Source: Sulfitobacter sp.
GTDB taxonomy: Bacteria > Pseudomonadota > Alphaproteobacteria > Rhodobacterales > Rhodobacteraceae
Direction of reading: 5' to 3'
NCBI GenBank assembly: GCA_026421135.1
Contig: JAPKCR010000039.1
Location: forward strand, 1 to 9,670
DNA: 9,670 nt
The notes under the pieces: model-generated
What the model was told of the DNA's origin: nothing
The model's database searches: none
Seen by the model: the letters and a program-made list of their open reading frames with translations, nothing else
Shown here: positions 1-6,228 of the stretch, piece after piece
Layout of the letters: every line of letters begins with the position of its first letter
Numbering within the stretch: the stretch's first letter is position 1
Program-made: the position numbers and the translations under genes

Positions 1-376
1 CGGGCGGTCTGGATATGATGCGCAAGTGGGTGAACGTGGTGTAAAGCTGTCAGGCGGGCAGCGGCAGCGAATCGCATTGGCTCGTGTGATCCTAAAGAAT
101 GCCCCGATCCTGTTGCTGGACGAGGCAACGAGTGCTTTGGACAGCGAGGTTGAGGCCGCTATTCAGGAAACCCTTTATGGCATGATGAAAGGCAAGACAG
201 TCATCGCCATTGCGCATCGCCTTTCTACGATCGCTGAAATGGACCGTATTTTAGTGATGGACGAGGGGCGCATCGTTGAAGAAGGCACCCACGACATGCT
301 TTTGTCGAATGGCGGGCTATATGCTGATTTCTGGAGCCGGCAATCCGGCGGGTTCCTCAAGACGGAAGACATTTGA
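1..376 (+). CDS. ABC exporter half-transporter, ATP-binding C-terminal end (5' truncated by window)
   Basis: This is the end of a fused membrane/ATPase ABC exporter subunit; the first whole codon is at base 2 and the stop is TGA at 374-376. The visible part is the second half of the nucleotide-binding domain: signature LSGGQRQR, Walker [15 protein letters not shown] with its catalytic Glu, and the switch histidine in AIAHRLST. It is closely similar to the same region of the next gene (both have [19 protein letters not shown] and end near RQSGGFL), so the two are tandem paralogs. The neighbour's start lies 2 nt past this stop, indicating co-transcription and probably a heterodimeric exporter. 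Substrate is unknown; multidrug or lipid-type exporters (MsbA/MdlB-like) are the family. The Walker A and membrane part lie outside the window. Confidence 0.93.
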   Translation, partial: GRSGYDAQVGERGVKLSGGQRQRIALARVILKNAPILLLDEATSALDSEVEAAIQETLYGMMKGKTVIAIAHRLSTIAEMDRILVMDEGRIVEEGTHDMLLSNGGLYADFWSRQSGGFLKTEDI

Positions 377-378
377 AG

Positions 379-2208
379 ATGAAGATTGCCAATTGGATTG
401 ACCCCTTTGCGCCAGCAGATGGTGACCCGCCGCAACGTTTGCTGCCCTTCTTTGGCTGGACGCTAAAGGGCTGCGGATATGCATTGGCTTTGTCTGCCGT
501 CCTATCAATCGCGGCAGGTGTGGTCGAAGTGTTGGCGGCGCTGGTTTTGGGCTGGGTTGTGGATGCAGCATTATCATCCACAGCAGCTTCGGTTTTCAGC
601 GATCAGTCAGGTTTGTTGATTGGATGTCTAATTTTCTTTTTGATTCTACGACCGCTGATTTTCGGGGTCAGCTCTTATATGCAGTCCATTGTGGTGGGGC
701 CGAATGTTTTCAATATCGCCTTGTCACGACTGCATCGCTACACACTGGGGCAGGCGGTCACGTTTTTCGACAATGATTTTGCAGGCCGGATTTCCCAAAA
801 AGAGATGCAGACCAGCCGTGCCTTGACCGATGTCGTGATAGAGATGATCCACACGGTGCTGTTCGCGGCGGCATCTTTTGTTGGGGCTGTTTTGCTGTTG
901 GGAACGGTGGACTGGCGGATAGCAGCAGGGCTGGTGCTATGGATGATCGGCTATGTCTTTCTGATCCGTCATTTCATGCCCCGCATTCGCAAGTTTTCGC
1001 AGGCGCGCGCTGGTGCGCGGGCAATGGTCACGGGGCAGGTCGTTGATACGATTACGAACATCAAGACGGTAAAACTATTCGCGCATGCAGATTTCGAAGA
1101 CCGTGCAGCACTTGGCGCAATGAACAAATTTCTGGGCACGAGCCTTGATTTTGGCCGTGTTAGTGTCGCTTTCCGGTTTTGGTTGATGACGATTGCGGGG
1201 CTTTTGCCGGTATTGCTGGTCGGGGGCGCGCTTTGGTATTGGTCGCTCGGCTTGGTAACGGCGGGTGATATCGCGGCAACGGGTGCGGTGTCTTTGCGGC
1301 TTGCGCAAATGACAGGCTGGGTAAGCTTCACTTTGATGGGGCTATACGCCAATATGGGAGAGGTCGAAGACGGAATGCGTACGTTGACGCCCCGCCAAAA
1401 GTTGCGTGACGTTCATGGCGCGCATGATCTGGTCGTTGATAGCGGTGCAATCAAGCTGGATAATATTCGGTTCACTTATGGACGCGAGTCCGGCGGGGTC
1501 GAGCATCTGGCGTTGGATATTAAACCGGGTGAAAAGCTGGGGATCGTTGGTGCGTCCGGGGCGGGGAAATCCAGCCTCGTTTCACTGCTGCTGAGGCTCT
1601 ACGCCTTGGAGGAAGGGCGGATTTTGATCGACGGTCAAGATATCGCGAATGTCACCCAAGAGAGTCTTCGAAGGCAAATTGGAATGGTCACGCAGGAAAC
1701 GGCGATGTTCAACCGGTCGGCATTCGACAATATCCGCTATGGCAAACCCGATGCGACCGAGGACGAGGTAATTGCCGCCGCGAGAAAGGCCGAGGCGCAT
1801 GAGTTTATTAAGGACATGCAAGATCACACCGGGCGCAAAGGCTATGCCGCGCATTTGGGCGAGCGGGGGGTGAAGTTGTCTGGCGGACAACGCCAGCGCA
1901 TCGCTTTGGCGCGCGCAATTCTAAAAGACGCGCCCATATTGATCCTGGACGAAGCGACAAGCGCGCTGGACAGCGAGGTCGAGGCGGCCATTCAAACTGC
2001 GCTTACCCGCGTAATGAAGGGCAAAACGGTGCTTGCAATTGCGCACCGTCTGTCGACCCTGACCGAGATGGACAGGATCGCCGTAATGGACGCCGGCAAG
2101 ATCGTTGAAATTGGAACGCACGAGGCGCTTTTGGCGCAGAACGGACTTTACGCGCGGTATTGGCAAAGACAGTCTGGCGGATTTCTTGATATGAAGGCCG
2201 CTGAATAG
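379..2208 (+). CDS. ABC exporter half-transporter (membrane + ATPase domains)
   Basis: Complete 609-residue fused ABC exporter subunit of the inner membrane. An N-terminal six-helix membrane domain occupies about residues 25-320 and an ATPase domain about 345-600. Visible motifs are Walker A GASGAGKS (391-398, Lys397), a Q-loop in GMVTQETAMF, signature LSGGQ (500-504), Walker B ending Asp524-Glu525, D-loop SALD and switch His556. All catalytic residues are present, so this site should hydrolyse ATP. The ATG at 379 is chosen because GGAAGA at 364-369 sits 9 nt upstream; a TTG at 373 would be only 3 nt from it. The gene follows its paralog by 2 nt, which fits a heterodimer in which both subunits keep the catalytic Glu and His. 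The family exports lipids, peptides or drugs; nothing here identifies the substrate. Confidence 0.95.
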   Translation: MKIANWIDPFAPADGDPPQRLLPFFGWTLKGCGYALALSAVLSIAAGVVEVLAALVLGWVVDAALSSTAASVFSDQSGLLIGCLIFFLILRPLIFGVSSYMQSIVVGPNVFNIALSRLHRYTLGQAVTFFDNDFAGRISQKEMQTSRALTDVVIEMIHTVLFAAASFVGAVLLLGTVDWRIAAGLVLWMIGYVFLIRHFMPRIRKFSQARAGARAMVTGQVVDTITNIKTVKLFAHADFEDRAALGAMNKFLGTSLDFGRVSVAFRFWLMTIAGLLPVLLVGGALWYWSLGLVTAGDIAATGAVSLRLAQMTGWVSFTLMGLYANMGEVEDGMRTLTPRQKLRDVHGAHDLVVDSGAIKLDNIRFTYGRESGGVEHLALDIKPGEKLGIVGASGAGKSSLVSLLLRLYALEEGRILIDGQDIANVTQESLRRQIGMVTQETAMFNRSAFDNIRYGKPDATEDEVIAAARKAEAHEFIKDMQDHTGRKGYAAHLGERGVKLSGGQRQRIALARAILKDAPILILDEATSALDSEVEAAIQTALTRVMKGKTVLAIAHRLSTLTEMDRIAVMDAGKIVEIGTHEALLAQNGLYARYWQRQSGGFLDMKAAE

Positions 2209-2230
2209 GGGCTTTTGCTGCCGCTCCCTT

Positions 2231-2243
2231 CGCGCTATGCGCG
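2231..2243 (+). other. GC-only hairpin just before rlmD start
   Basis: CGCGC (2231-2235), loop TAT, GCGCG (2239-2243) form a perfect 5-bp all-GC stem ending 4 nt before the ATG at 2248, in the place where a Shine-Dalgarno sequence would normally lie. It may influence translation initiation or be chance in a GC-rich gap. Confidence 0.3.
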
Positions 2244-2247
2244 GTGC

Positions 2248-3486
2248 ATGACAGAATATGTAATTCAGCGACTTGGTCACTTGGGCGACGGCATTGCCGC
2301 CGGCCCGTTTTTTGCTCCCATGACTTTGCCGGGAGAGGTTATAACTGGTACGCCCGCTGGGCAGGCCCTGACCGACATCCGAATTGTAAAGCCTTCGGAA
2401 AACCGAGTTGCGGCACCCTGCAGGCATTTCAAAGCCTGTGGTGGCTGCCAATTGCAGCATGCATCTGATGATTTTGTTGCTGAGTTCAAGATGGGTGTGG
2501 TCAAAGCATCGCTGGATGCGCATGGGATCGAAACTGTCTTTAAGCCGATCCTAACCTCGCCGCCGCAATCGCGTCGCCGGGCGACCTTTGCCGCCAAGCG
2601 TACCAAAAAAGGCGCAATGGCAGGGTTCCATGGGCGCGGATCAGATGTGGTGATTGAGATACCGGGCTGTCAGTTGCTGGATCCTTCGGTCATGGCCGCG
2701 ATACCAATCGCCGAGCAATTGGCTGTCATCGGCACTAGCCGCAAAGCATCTTTGGCCGTTACAGTGACAACCTCGCGCGCGGGGTTGGATATCTCGGTCC
2801 AAAACGGCAAATCACTTGATGGTCCCCTACGCCAAGAACTTGCCCATCTGTGTGACAGCTTGGGCCTTGCGCGTCTGACGTGGGACGGCGACGTGATTGC
2901 CATGCGTACACCGCCCGTTCAGCGGTTTGGCGTGGCCAAGGTGACGCCACCACCCGGTGCGTTTTTGCAAGCCACCCCACAGGGCGAGGCCTCGCTGGTG
3001 ACTGCTGTGCGCGACGCGGTTGGGTCTTCGCGGCACGTTATTGATCTGTTTGCTGGCTGCGGCACATTCAGCCTACCTTTGGCCGAAAGCGCCGAGGTCC
3101 ATGCCGTTGAAGGGGATGCAGGCATGACAGCGGCACTCGATCACGGCTGGCGCATGGCGCAGGGGCTGAAGCCCGTCACGTTTGAAACACGCGATCTGTA
3201 CCGCCGCCCTTTGTTGCCGGATGAGTTGGCAAAAACCGACGCAGTCGTTCTAGACCCACCTCGCGCTGGAGCCGAGGCGCAGGTGGCCGAAATCGTCAAA
3301 GCAATGCCCCCTGTGGTGGCCTATGTGTCGTGCAACCCAGTGACTTTTGCACGGGACGCTGCCGTTTTGATTGCTGCAGGTTATACATTGAATTGGGTGC
3401 AGGTTGTTGATCAATTCCGCTGGTCGTCCCATGTGGAGCTTGCGGCGCAGTTCACCGCCCCCGAGGTCAAACGCAAACATAGATAG
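2248..3486 (+). CDS. rlmD: 23S rRNA (uracil-5-)-methyltransferase, RlmD/RumA (TrmA-family)
   Basis: A 412-residue SAM-dependent RNA m5U methyltransferase; the family methylates a uridine of 23S rRNA (U1939 in E. coli for RlmD). The 4Fe-4S ligands are complete: Cys58, Cys64 and Cys67 in CRHFKACGGC, plus Cys141 in IPGCQLL. The SAM-binding motif DLFAGCGTF is at 266-274, DPPRAG begins at 336, the catalytic nucleophile is Cys362 in YVSCNP, and the probable general base is Glu397 in SSHVEL. The ATG at 2248 matches the usual family beginning (ERLGHLGDG-like), but no good ribosome binding site precedes it; a TTG at 2215 has AGGGG only 3 nt away and would add residues not expected. The protein is slightly shorter than E. 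coli RlmD, with an abbreviated N-terminal RNA-binding region. Assignment to RlmD over RlmC or TrmA rests on the cluster and general resemblance, so the exact target base is inferred. Confidence 0.9.
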   Translation: MTEYVIQRLGHLGDGIAAGPFFAPMTLPGEVITGTPAGQALTDIRIVKPSENRVAAPCRHFKACGGCQLQHASDDFVAEFKMGVVKASLDAHGIETVFKPILTSPPQSRRRATFAAKRTKKGAMAGFHGRGSDVVIEIPGCQLLDPSVMAAIPIAEQLAVIGTSRKASLAVTVTTSRAGLDISVQNGKSLDGPLRQELAHLCDSLGLARLTWDGDVIAMRTPPVQRFGVAKVTPPPGAFLQATPQGEASLVTAVRDAVGSSRHVIDLFAGCGTFSLPLAESAEVHAVEGDAGMTAALDHGWRMAQGLKPVTFETRDLYRRPLLPDELAKTDAVVLDPPRAGAEAQVAEIVKAMPPVVAYVSCNPVTFARDAAVLIAAGYTLNWVQVVDQFRWSSHVELAAQFTAPEVKRKHR

Positions 3487-3499
3487 AGCAGCATACCCA

Positions 3500-3855
3500 A
3501 GCGCGATAGCATGGGCGCCTGCAGTGCAGGAGTTGTTCGTCTTTCGGGCGATTTCGGAAGCCTCGCGTCTGCGATACGTCGTCAAAGGTTATATCGCCGC
3601 TTTGAGAAGCATGGGTTCTGTTATTTTTGCTGTTGGCGATCATTTTTATATCGGATCTGTGGTCGCAATCGAGCATTTGGCAGCGAATTTCCTGAATGGT
3701 TTGGTTCGCTTCCCGCGAGCGCATACTCGGTGTTCCAAATCATGACATTGGAAAGCTGGTCCATGGGCATCGTCTGGCCCGTGATGGATGTCTACCCCGA
3801 GAAGGCGATTCGAAAGCTTGCTTTGTTCGAAAAGAAGTTGGCTGCAAGACAGTAA
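3500..3855 (+). pseudogene. Decayed bacterial voltage-gated sodium channel (NaChBac/NavSp1 type)
   Basis: Two reading frames together spell part of a bacterial Nav channel. In the frame of base 3521, through about 3672, the translation gives [16 protein letters not shown] (end of the S4 sensor and S4-S5 linker) and [20 protein letters not shown] (S5). At about 3672-3676 the match moves to the frame of base 3676, consistent with loss of one base (GAG CA TTT GGC), and continues with [10 protein letters not shown], then [22 protein letters not shown] at 3745-3765 is the selectivity filter shared by NavSp1, NavAb and NavMs; in intact relatives it is followed by about IVRPVM and YPYAW. Here S6 is absent: VYPE runs straight into [15 protein letters not shown] and a TAA at 3853, which may be a relic of the C-terminal coiled coil. 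S1-S3 are also missing, as rlmD ends just upstream. Intact relatives are about 260-280 residues. No functional product is expected. Confidence 0.85.
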
Positions 3856-3946
3856 AAGTAACGGCTTTTTCACCTCGAAATTTTTTGCTACATGTTAGGC
3901 GAAGCTGATAAAGGTCGAAAAGGCCGTGGCGAAACGAGGCATGGAA

Positions 3947-4447
3947 ATGAAACGCAGAAATCTTATTCTGGGCGGCACCGCTTTGGTGGCTCTTGGTGCG
4001 TGTAGCGGTGACAGCAAATTCAAACGCTACAATGGCCCGCAGGTCACTTATGTGGTCGTCAACAAGTCGGACCGCCGTATGTTCTTGATGCACAAGGACA
4101 AGGTGCTGGAATCCTACAACTTTAAATTGGGGTTCGCGCCGGTTGGACACAAAGTACACGAGGGCGACGGCAAAACACCCGAGGGTCTGTATCGGATTGA
4201 CCGTCGCAATCCGAACAGCAAATTCCATCTGTCGCTAGGGATCTCGTACCCGAACGAAGACGATCGCGCGGTTGCTGCTGCACTGGAAAAAAGCCCCGGT
4301 GGCGATATCTTTATTCACGGACAGAAAAGACCGGGAGAAAAGAACCGCCATGATTGGACTTGGGGCTGTATTTCAGTCTCTAACAAAGAGATCGAAGATA
4401 TCTACGCGATGGTGGGTGATGGTACACCAATCGCGTTGAACCCTTGA
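3947..4447 (+). CDS. L,D-transpeptidase-fold (YkuD) lipoprotein
   Basis: A 166-residue envelope lipoprotein with a YkuD catalytic domain. The N-terminus KRRNLILGGTALVALGAC is a signal peptide ending in a lipobox with Cys19 as the lipidation site. The catalytic His124 (FIHG) and Cys141 (WTWGCISV) form the YkuD signature, HG...GC. The GKTPEGLYRI and FHLSLGISYPN segments resemble the YafK/DpaA-like branch. Members of this fold make 3-3 peptidoglycan cross-links, or attach or release proteins on peptidoglycan; which one applies here is not decided by sequence. The ATG at 3947 is chosen because GAGG at 3936-3939 is 7 nt upstream; a GTG at 3926 and an ATG at 3941 are possible but poorly spaced, and 3947 gives the cleanest signal peptide. 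The gene stands convergent to the CAP-domain lipoprotein and is one of two YkuD proteins within 1.8 kb. Confidence 0.9.
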   Translation: MKRRNLILGGTALVALGACSGDSKFKRYNGPQVTYVVVNKSDRRMFLMHKDKVLESYNFKLGFAPVGHKVHEGDGKTPEGLYRIDRRNPNSKFHLSLGISYPNEDDRAVAAALEKSPGGDIFIHGQKRPGEKNRHDWTWGCISVSNKEIEDIYAMVGDGTPIALNP

Positions 4448-4473
4448 TTTCAACCTAGAAAGTGTGGCGCTAA

Positions 4474-4490
4474 GTAACCCTGCGGGTTAC
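4474..4490. terminator. Hairpin between convergent genes, overlapping the CAP gene stop
   Basis: GTAACCC (4474-4480), loop TGC, GGGTTAC (4484-4490) is a perfect 7-bp inverted repeat 26 nt after the stop of the upstream lipoprotein gene. It contains the TAA stop (4487-4489, minus strand) of the CAP-domain gene. No T-run follows on either strand, so it is at best a weak intrinsic terminator or an mRNA 3'-end stabiliser serving both transcripts. Confidence 0.45.
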
Positions 4491-4996
4491 TTGCCCAAGA
4501 CCATCGTCCACCAGATTTTGCCACTGCTTTCCTGGTGCCAGGAAAACCCCATGTTCCGCGCGTCAGGTGCCATGATGATCCGGCGTGTGTCAGGCTGTTC
4601 CATCCATGCGGCAAGTGTTTCCAATTCAGTCTCGTACGTCTCGGAAATCACTTCGCCGACCAATGCGCCAGTGTACCCAACACGCTGGATGCGATCGACA
4701 GGAGACGATCCGTCAGAGCCAAAGTGCCAGGGGCGGTTCTGGTTTGCCATGTCGCGCGAATGGGTAGCAGCTGCAGCGTTTAGGTTGGAATCGAGCTGAA
4801 CCTGCACCAGACCGGATGCGCCGCGCAGGGCGTTGATAGAATCAAGCATACGGAATTGAAGCTTTCCGGAATCACCACGGCCAATCCGGTATACTTTTGG
4901 CAGTGCTTTGCCATCGGTGCCAATTGTGGACGTGGTAGGTGCACAAGCCGCTAACGCGACGGACAGGGCAATCATTATAGAAAATAGACGGATCAT
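4487..4996 (-). CDS. CAP-domain (SCP/PR1-like) lipoprotein
   Basis: A 169-residue predicted lipoprotein. The signal peptide MIRLFSIMIALSVALAAC ends in a lipobox with Cys18. Residues about 48-168 are a CAP domain: ThrHisSer-ArgAspMet around His79, HFGSDGSS with His91, RVGY, and GEVISE with Glu115, followed by the AAWM, MGFSW and WWTMVLG strands. His79, His91 and Glu115 fit positions of the conserved CAP pocket. Bacterial CAP proteins are secreted or surface proteins with generally unknown roles. The start at 4996 is chosen over the open frame reaching 5131 because GGAG (complement of 4004-4007 shifted to 5004-5007) lies 7 nt upstream and a clean lipoprotein signal begins there. It is transcribed against the flanking YkuD genes: convergent with one, divergent from the other. 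Confidence 0.9.
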   Translation of the reverse strand: MIRLFSIMIALSVALAACAPTTSTIGTDGKALPKVYRIGRGDSGKLQFRMLDSINALRGASGLVQVQLDSNLNAAAATHSRDMANQNRPWHFGSDGSSPVDRIQRVGYTGALVGEVISETYETELETLAAWMEQPDTRRIIMAPDARNMGFSWHQESSGKIWWTMVLGK

Positions 4997-5051
4997 GGCG
5001 CAGCTCCACGCAATTAAATTTTTTGATGCCTTATCGCGACAAGCGTTGCAG

Positions 5052-5097
5052 ATCAAACGCACATCGGCGTGAGTGCGCCTGTTGACGCCGGTTTGAT
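5052..5097. repeat. Compound inverted repeat in the divergent CAP / L,D-transpeptidase intergenic region
   Basis: ATCAAAC (5052-5058) pairs with GTTTGAT (5091-5097), and inside it CGGCGT (5065-5070) pairs with ACGCCG (5085-5090), leaving a 6-nt bulge on the left arm and a 14-nt loop. It abuts a putative promoter at 5098. This could be a regulator operator or an mRNA or DNA hairpin; function is inferred only from location. Confidence 0.4.
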
Positions 5098-5126
5098 TTG
5101 ATACTGCGACTTTCGGGTCATATATG
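5098..5126 (+). promoter_or_regulatory. Putative sigma-70-type promoter for the Tat-exported L,D-transpeptidase
   Basis: TTGATA (5098-5103) and TATATG (5121-5126) are separated by exactly 17 nt and lie about 40 nt before the ATG at 5168. The hexamers match the TTGACA/TATAAT consensus reasonably, and AGGAG at 5156-5160 follows at the correct place. Predicted by eye only. Confidence 0.4.
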
Positions 5127-5167
5127 TGCAATAATTACAGGCTTTTCCCAATTCCAGGAGACATTCG

Positions 5168-5773
5168 ATGTCTGACCAAAAGTTTAACCTTTCTTCGCGC
5201 CGTGCATTTCTTGCCGGTAGCGCTGCGATGTTGGCAAGCCCAGCGCTTGCGCAAAGCAGCGTGAACGGTGCCGAAACGACAGAAACCGAGAGAGATTTAA
5301 CCGAAACCGTTCGCCGCAATATCTCTAGCTTCCGGACATTGGATTGGCGTCCGTATTTCAGCGATACCAAGAACGGCGCTGTCTTGGTCGACATCGACAG
5401 CCGTGCTGTCCACTACTGGTCCGAGGACGAGTCGATTTACAAGCTGTACCCGTCCAGCGTTCCACTTACCGCAGAGCTGACCCGCCGCGGCCGCACCAGC
5501 GTTGTGCAAAAGGTAACCGGCCCCACATGGCGGCCGACCCCATCAATGCTGGAACGCAACCCTGAATGGCCGGCAGTTATCGGACCGGGTCCTGATAACC
5601 CATTGGGTACGCACGCTTTGTACCTTAGCTGGACCTATTACCGTATCCACGGCACCCATGACACGCGCAAGATTGGCCGTCGTTCTTCGAACGGATGCAT
5701 TGGCTTGTACAATGAACATATCGCCGAGCTTTTTGAACTGACCAATGTAGGCACTCAAGTGTTGCTTATTTGA
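5168..5773 (+). CDS. L,D-transpeptidase (YkuD/ErfK family), Tat-exported
   Basis: A 201-residue periplasmic L,D-transpeptidase. The N-terminus carries a twin-arginine signal, SSRRAFLAGSAAMLASPALA, with Arg11-Arg12 and a likely AxA cleavage after Ala28. The YkuD domain covers roughly residues 70-200, with catalytic His161 in IHGTHD and nucleophile Cys177 in RRSSNGCIGLYN, the canonical HGT...S-x-GC arrangement. The family forms meso-DAP to meso-DAP cross-links or anchors proteins to peptidoglycan. AGGAG (5156-5160) lies 7 nt before the ATG. The gene diverges from the CAP-domain lipoprotein and is probably transcribed alone from the promoter-like sequence at 5098-5126. It is only distantly similar to the other YkuD protein in this window, so the pair is not a recent duplication. 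Confidence 0.93.
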   Translation: MSDQKFNLSSRRAFLAGSAAMLASPALAQSSVNGAETTETERDLTETVRRNISSFRTLDWRPYFSDTKNGAVLVDIDSRAVHYWSEDESIYKLYPSSVPLTAELTRRGRTSVVQKVTGPTWRPTPSMLERNPEWPAVIGPGPDNPLGTHALYLSWTYYRIHGTHDTRKIGRRSSNGCIGLYNEHIAELFELTNVGTQVLLI

Positions 5774-5913
5774 CGATATTTTGGTGATTGTGAGCCTCAA
5801 AAGCTGAATCCGGGTTTGCAATCGCCCGCAGATGCTGTTTAGAAAGTTTCACGAGGTAAGTCTTGGGCGCGTGCTATCACCTTGTGAGGCACGCCTTTTC
5901 TGGAGGTTATGAT

Positions 5914-6093
5914 ATGAAGAAACTCGTTCTCGCCGCTGCATTGACAGCTGCTGCATCGAATGCATTTGCTGGTTCGCTGGCAGATCCAATCATCGAAGCA
6001 CCTGTAATCGTTGAAGAGTCCACCTCTTCTTCTTCGGGTATTTTGATTCCTTTGCTGCTGCTCGTTCTCGTAGCTGCTGCTGTTGCTGACTAA
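5914..6093 (+). CDS. Small exported protein with C-terminal membrane segment
   Basis: A 59-residue protein, not assigned to a named family. MKKLVLAAALTAAASNAFA is a clear Sec signal peptide (cleavage after Ala19). The mature part is a short acidic stretch (LADPIIEAPVIVEE), a serine run, and a hydrophobic helix ILIPLLLLVLVAAAVA at about 43-58 ending in Asp. GGAGG at 5902-5906 is 7 nt before the ATG, and a strong terminator follows, so this is a genuine single-gene transcript. Small proteins of this layout are, as far as I recall, common and uncharacterised in Rhodobacterales. The mature form is probably an inner-membrane-anchored periplasmic peptide of about 40 residues. No function can be inferred. 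The 140 bp before it (5774-5913) holds no gene and must contain its promoter; TTGCAA (5816-5821) and TTAGAA (5839-5844), 17 nt apart, are weak candidates. Confidence 0.8.
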   Translation: MKKLVLAAALTAAASNAFAGSLADPIIEAPVIVEESTSSSSGILIPLLLLVLVAAAVAD

Positions 6094-6096
6094 TTT

Positions 6097-6108
6097 AGTC
6101 ACGTGACT
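6097..6108. repeat. Perfect 12-bp palindrome after the small-protein stop
   Basis: AGTCACGTGACT reads the same on both strands and starts 3 nt past the TAA at 6091-6093, before the terminator stem. It could be a protein-binding site or chance; no family is assigned. Confidence 0.3.
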
Positions 6109-6112
6109 GAAT

Positions 6113-6144
6113 AAAAAGGCGGTGTTCTGCACCGCCTTTTTTTT
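6113..6144. terminator. Strong rho-independent terminator, bidirectional
   Basis: GGCGGTG (6118-6124), loop TTCTG, CACCGCC (6130-6136), preceded by five A and followed by eight T (6137-6144), ends the small-protein transcript. Read on the minus strand the same stem is followed by five T, so it can also stop transcription arriving from hemH. Confidence 0.92.
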
Positions 6145-6147
6145 GTG

Positions 6148-6210
6148 CCTTTTTTAGAAAAAGGACGCAAAGCTATGCCCACGCAAATGTGCAAACGGGC
6201 AAAAGCTTTG
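6148..6210. repeat. Two weak inverted repeats downstream of hemH
   Basis: CCTTTTT (6148-6154)/AAAAAGG (6158-6164) forms a small AT-rich hairpin. CAAAGCT (6168-6174)/AGCTTTG (6204-6210), with inner GCCC (6177-6180)/GGGC (6197-6200), forms a larger one, 19-61 nt past the hemH stop. They may protect or end the hemH transcript ahead of the main terminator. Confidence 0.3.
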
Positions 6211-6228
6211 AGGCTAGGCAAATTCGAC

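Noticed and set aside
1921..2523. 200-codon minus-strand open frame
   Set aside because: Antisense to the well-supported ABC and rlmD genes; no motif or plausible signal, a composition shadow.
3404..3745. Open frame of 113 codons overlapping the end of rlmD
   Set aside because: Its start lies inside rlmD in another frame; only the 3521-3672 part is meaningful, as the first half of the channel relic.
3511..3855. Open frame of 114 codons as an intact gene
   Set aside because: Only its second half (from about 3676) matches a protein family, the sodium channel; the first half is out of frame with the channel text, so it is part of a pseudogene.
3947..4003. Twin-arginine export of the YkuD lipoprotein
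   Set aside because: Although KRRNLIL contains two arginines, the motif is weak and the segment is explained by an ordinary lipoprotein signal; kept only as a possibility.
4997..5042. Sigma-70 promoter for the CAP gene (TTGTCG at 5037-5042 complement, TTTAAT at 5013-5018 complement)
   Set aside because: The transcript would begin within the ribosome binding site at 5004-5007, so the match is probably chance.
4997..5131. N-terminal extension of the CAP-domain lipoprotein
   Set aside because: The added residues have no hydrophobic export signal and would bury the lipobox signal; GGAG precedes the ATG at 4996.
5839..6132. 97-codon minus-strand open frame over the small protein
   Set aside because: Antisense to a gene with signal peptide, ribosome site and terminator; the frame runs through the terminator stem.
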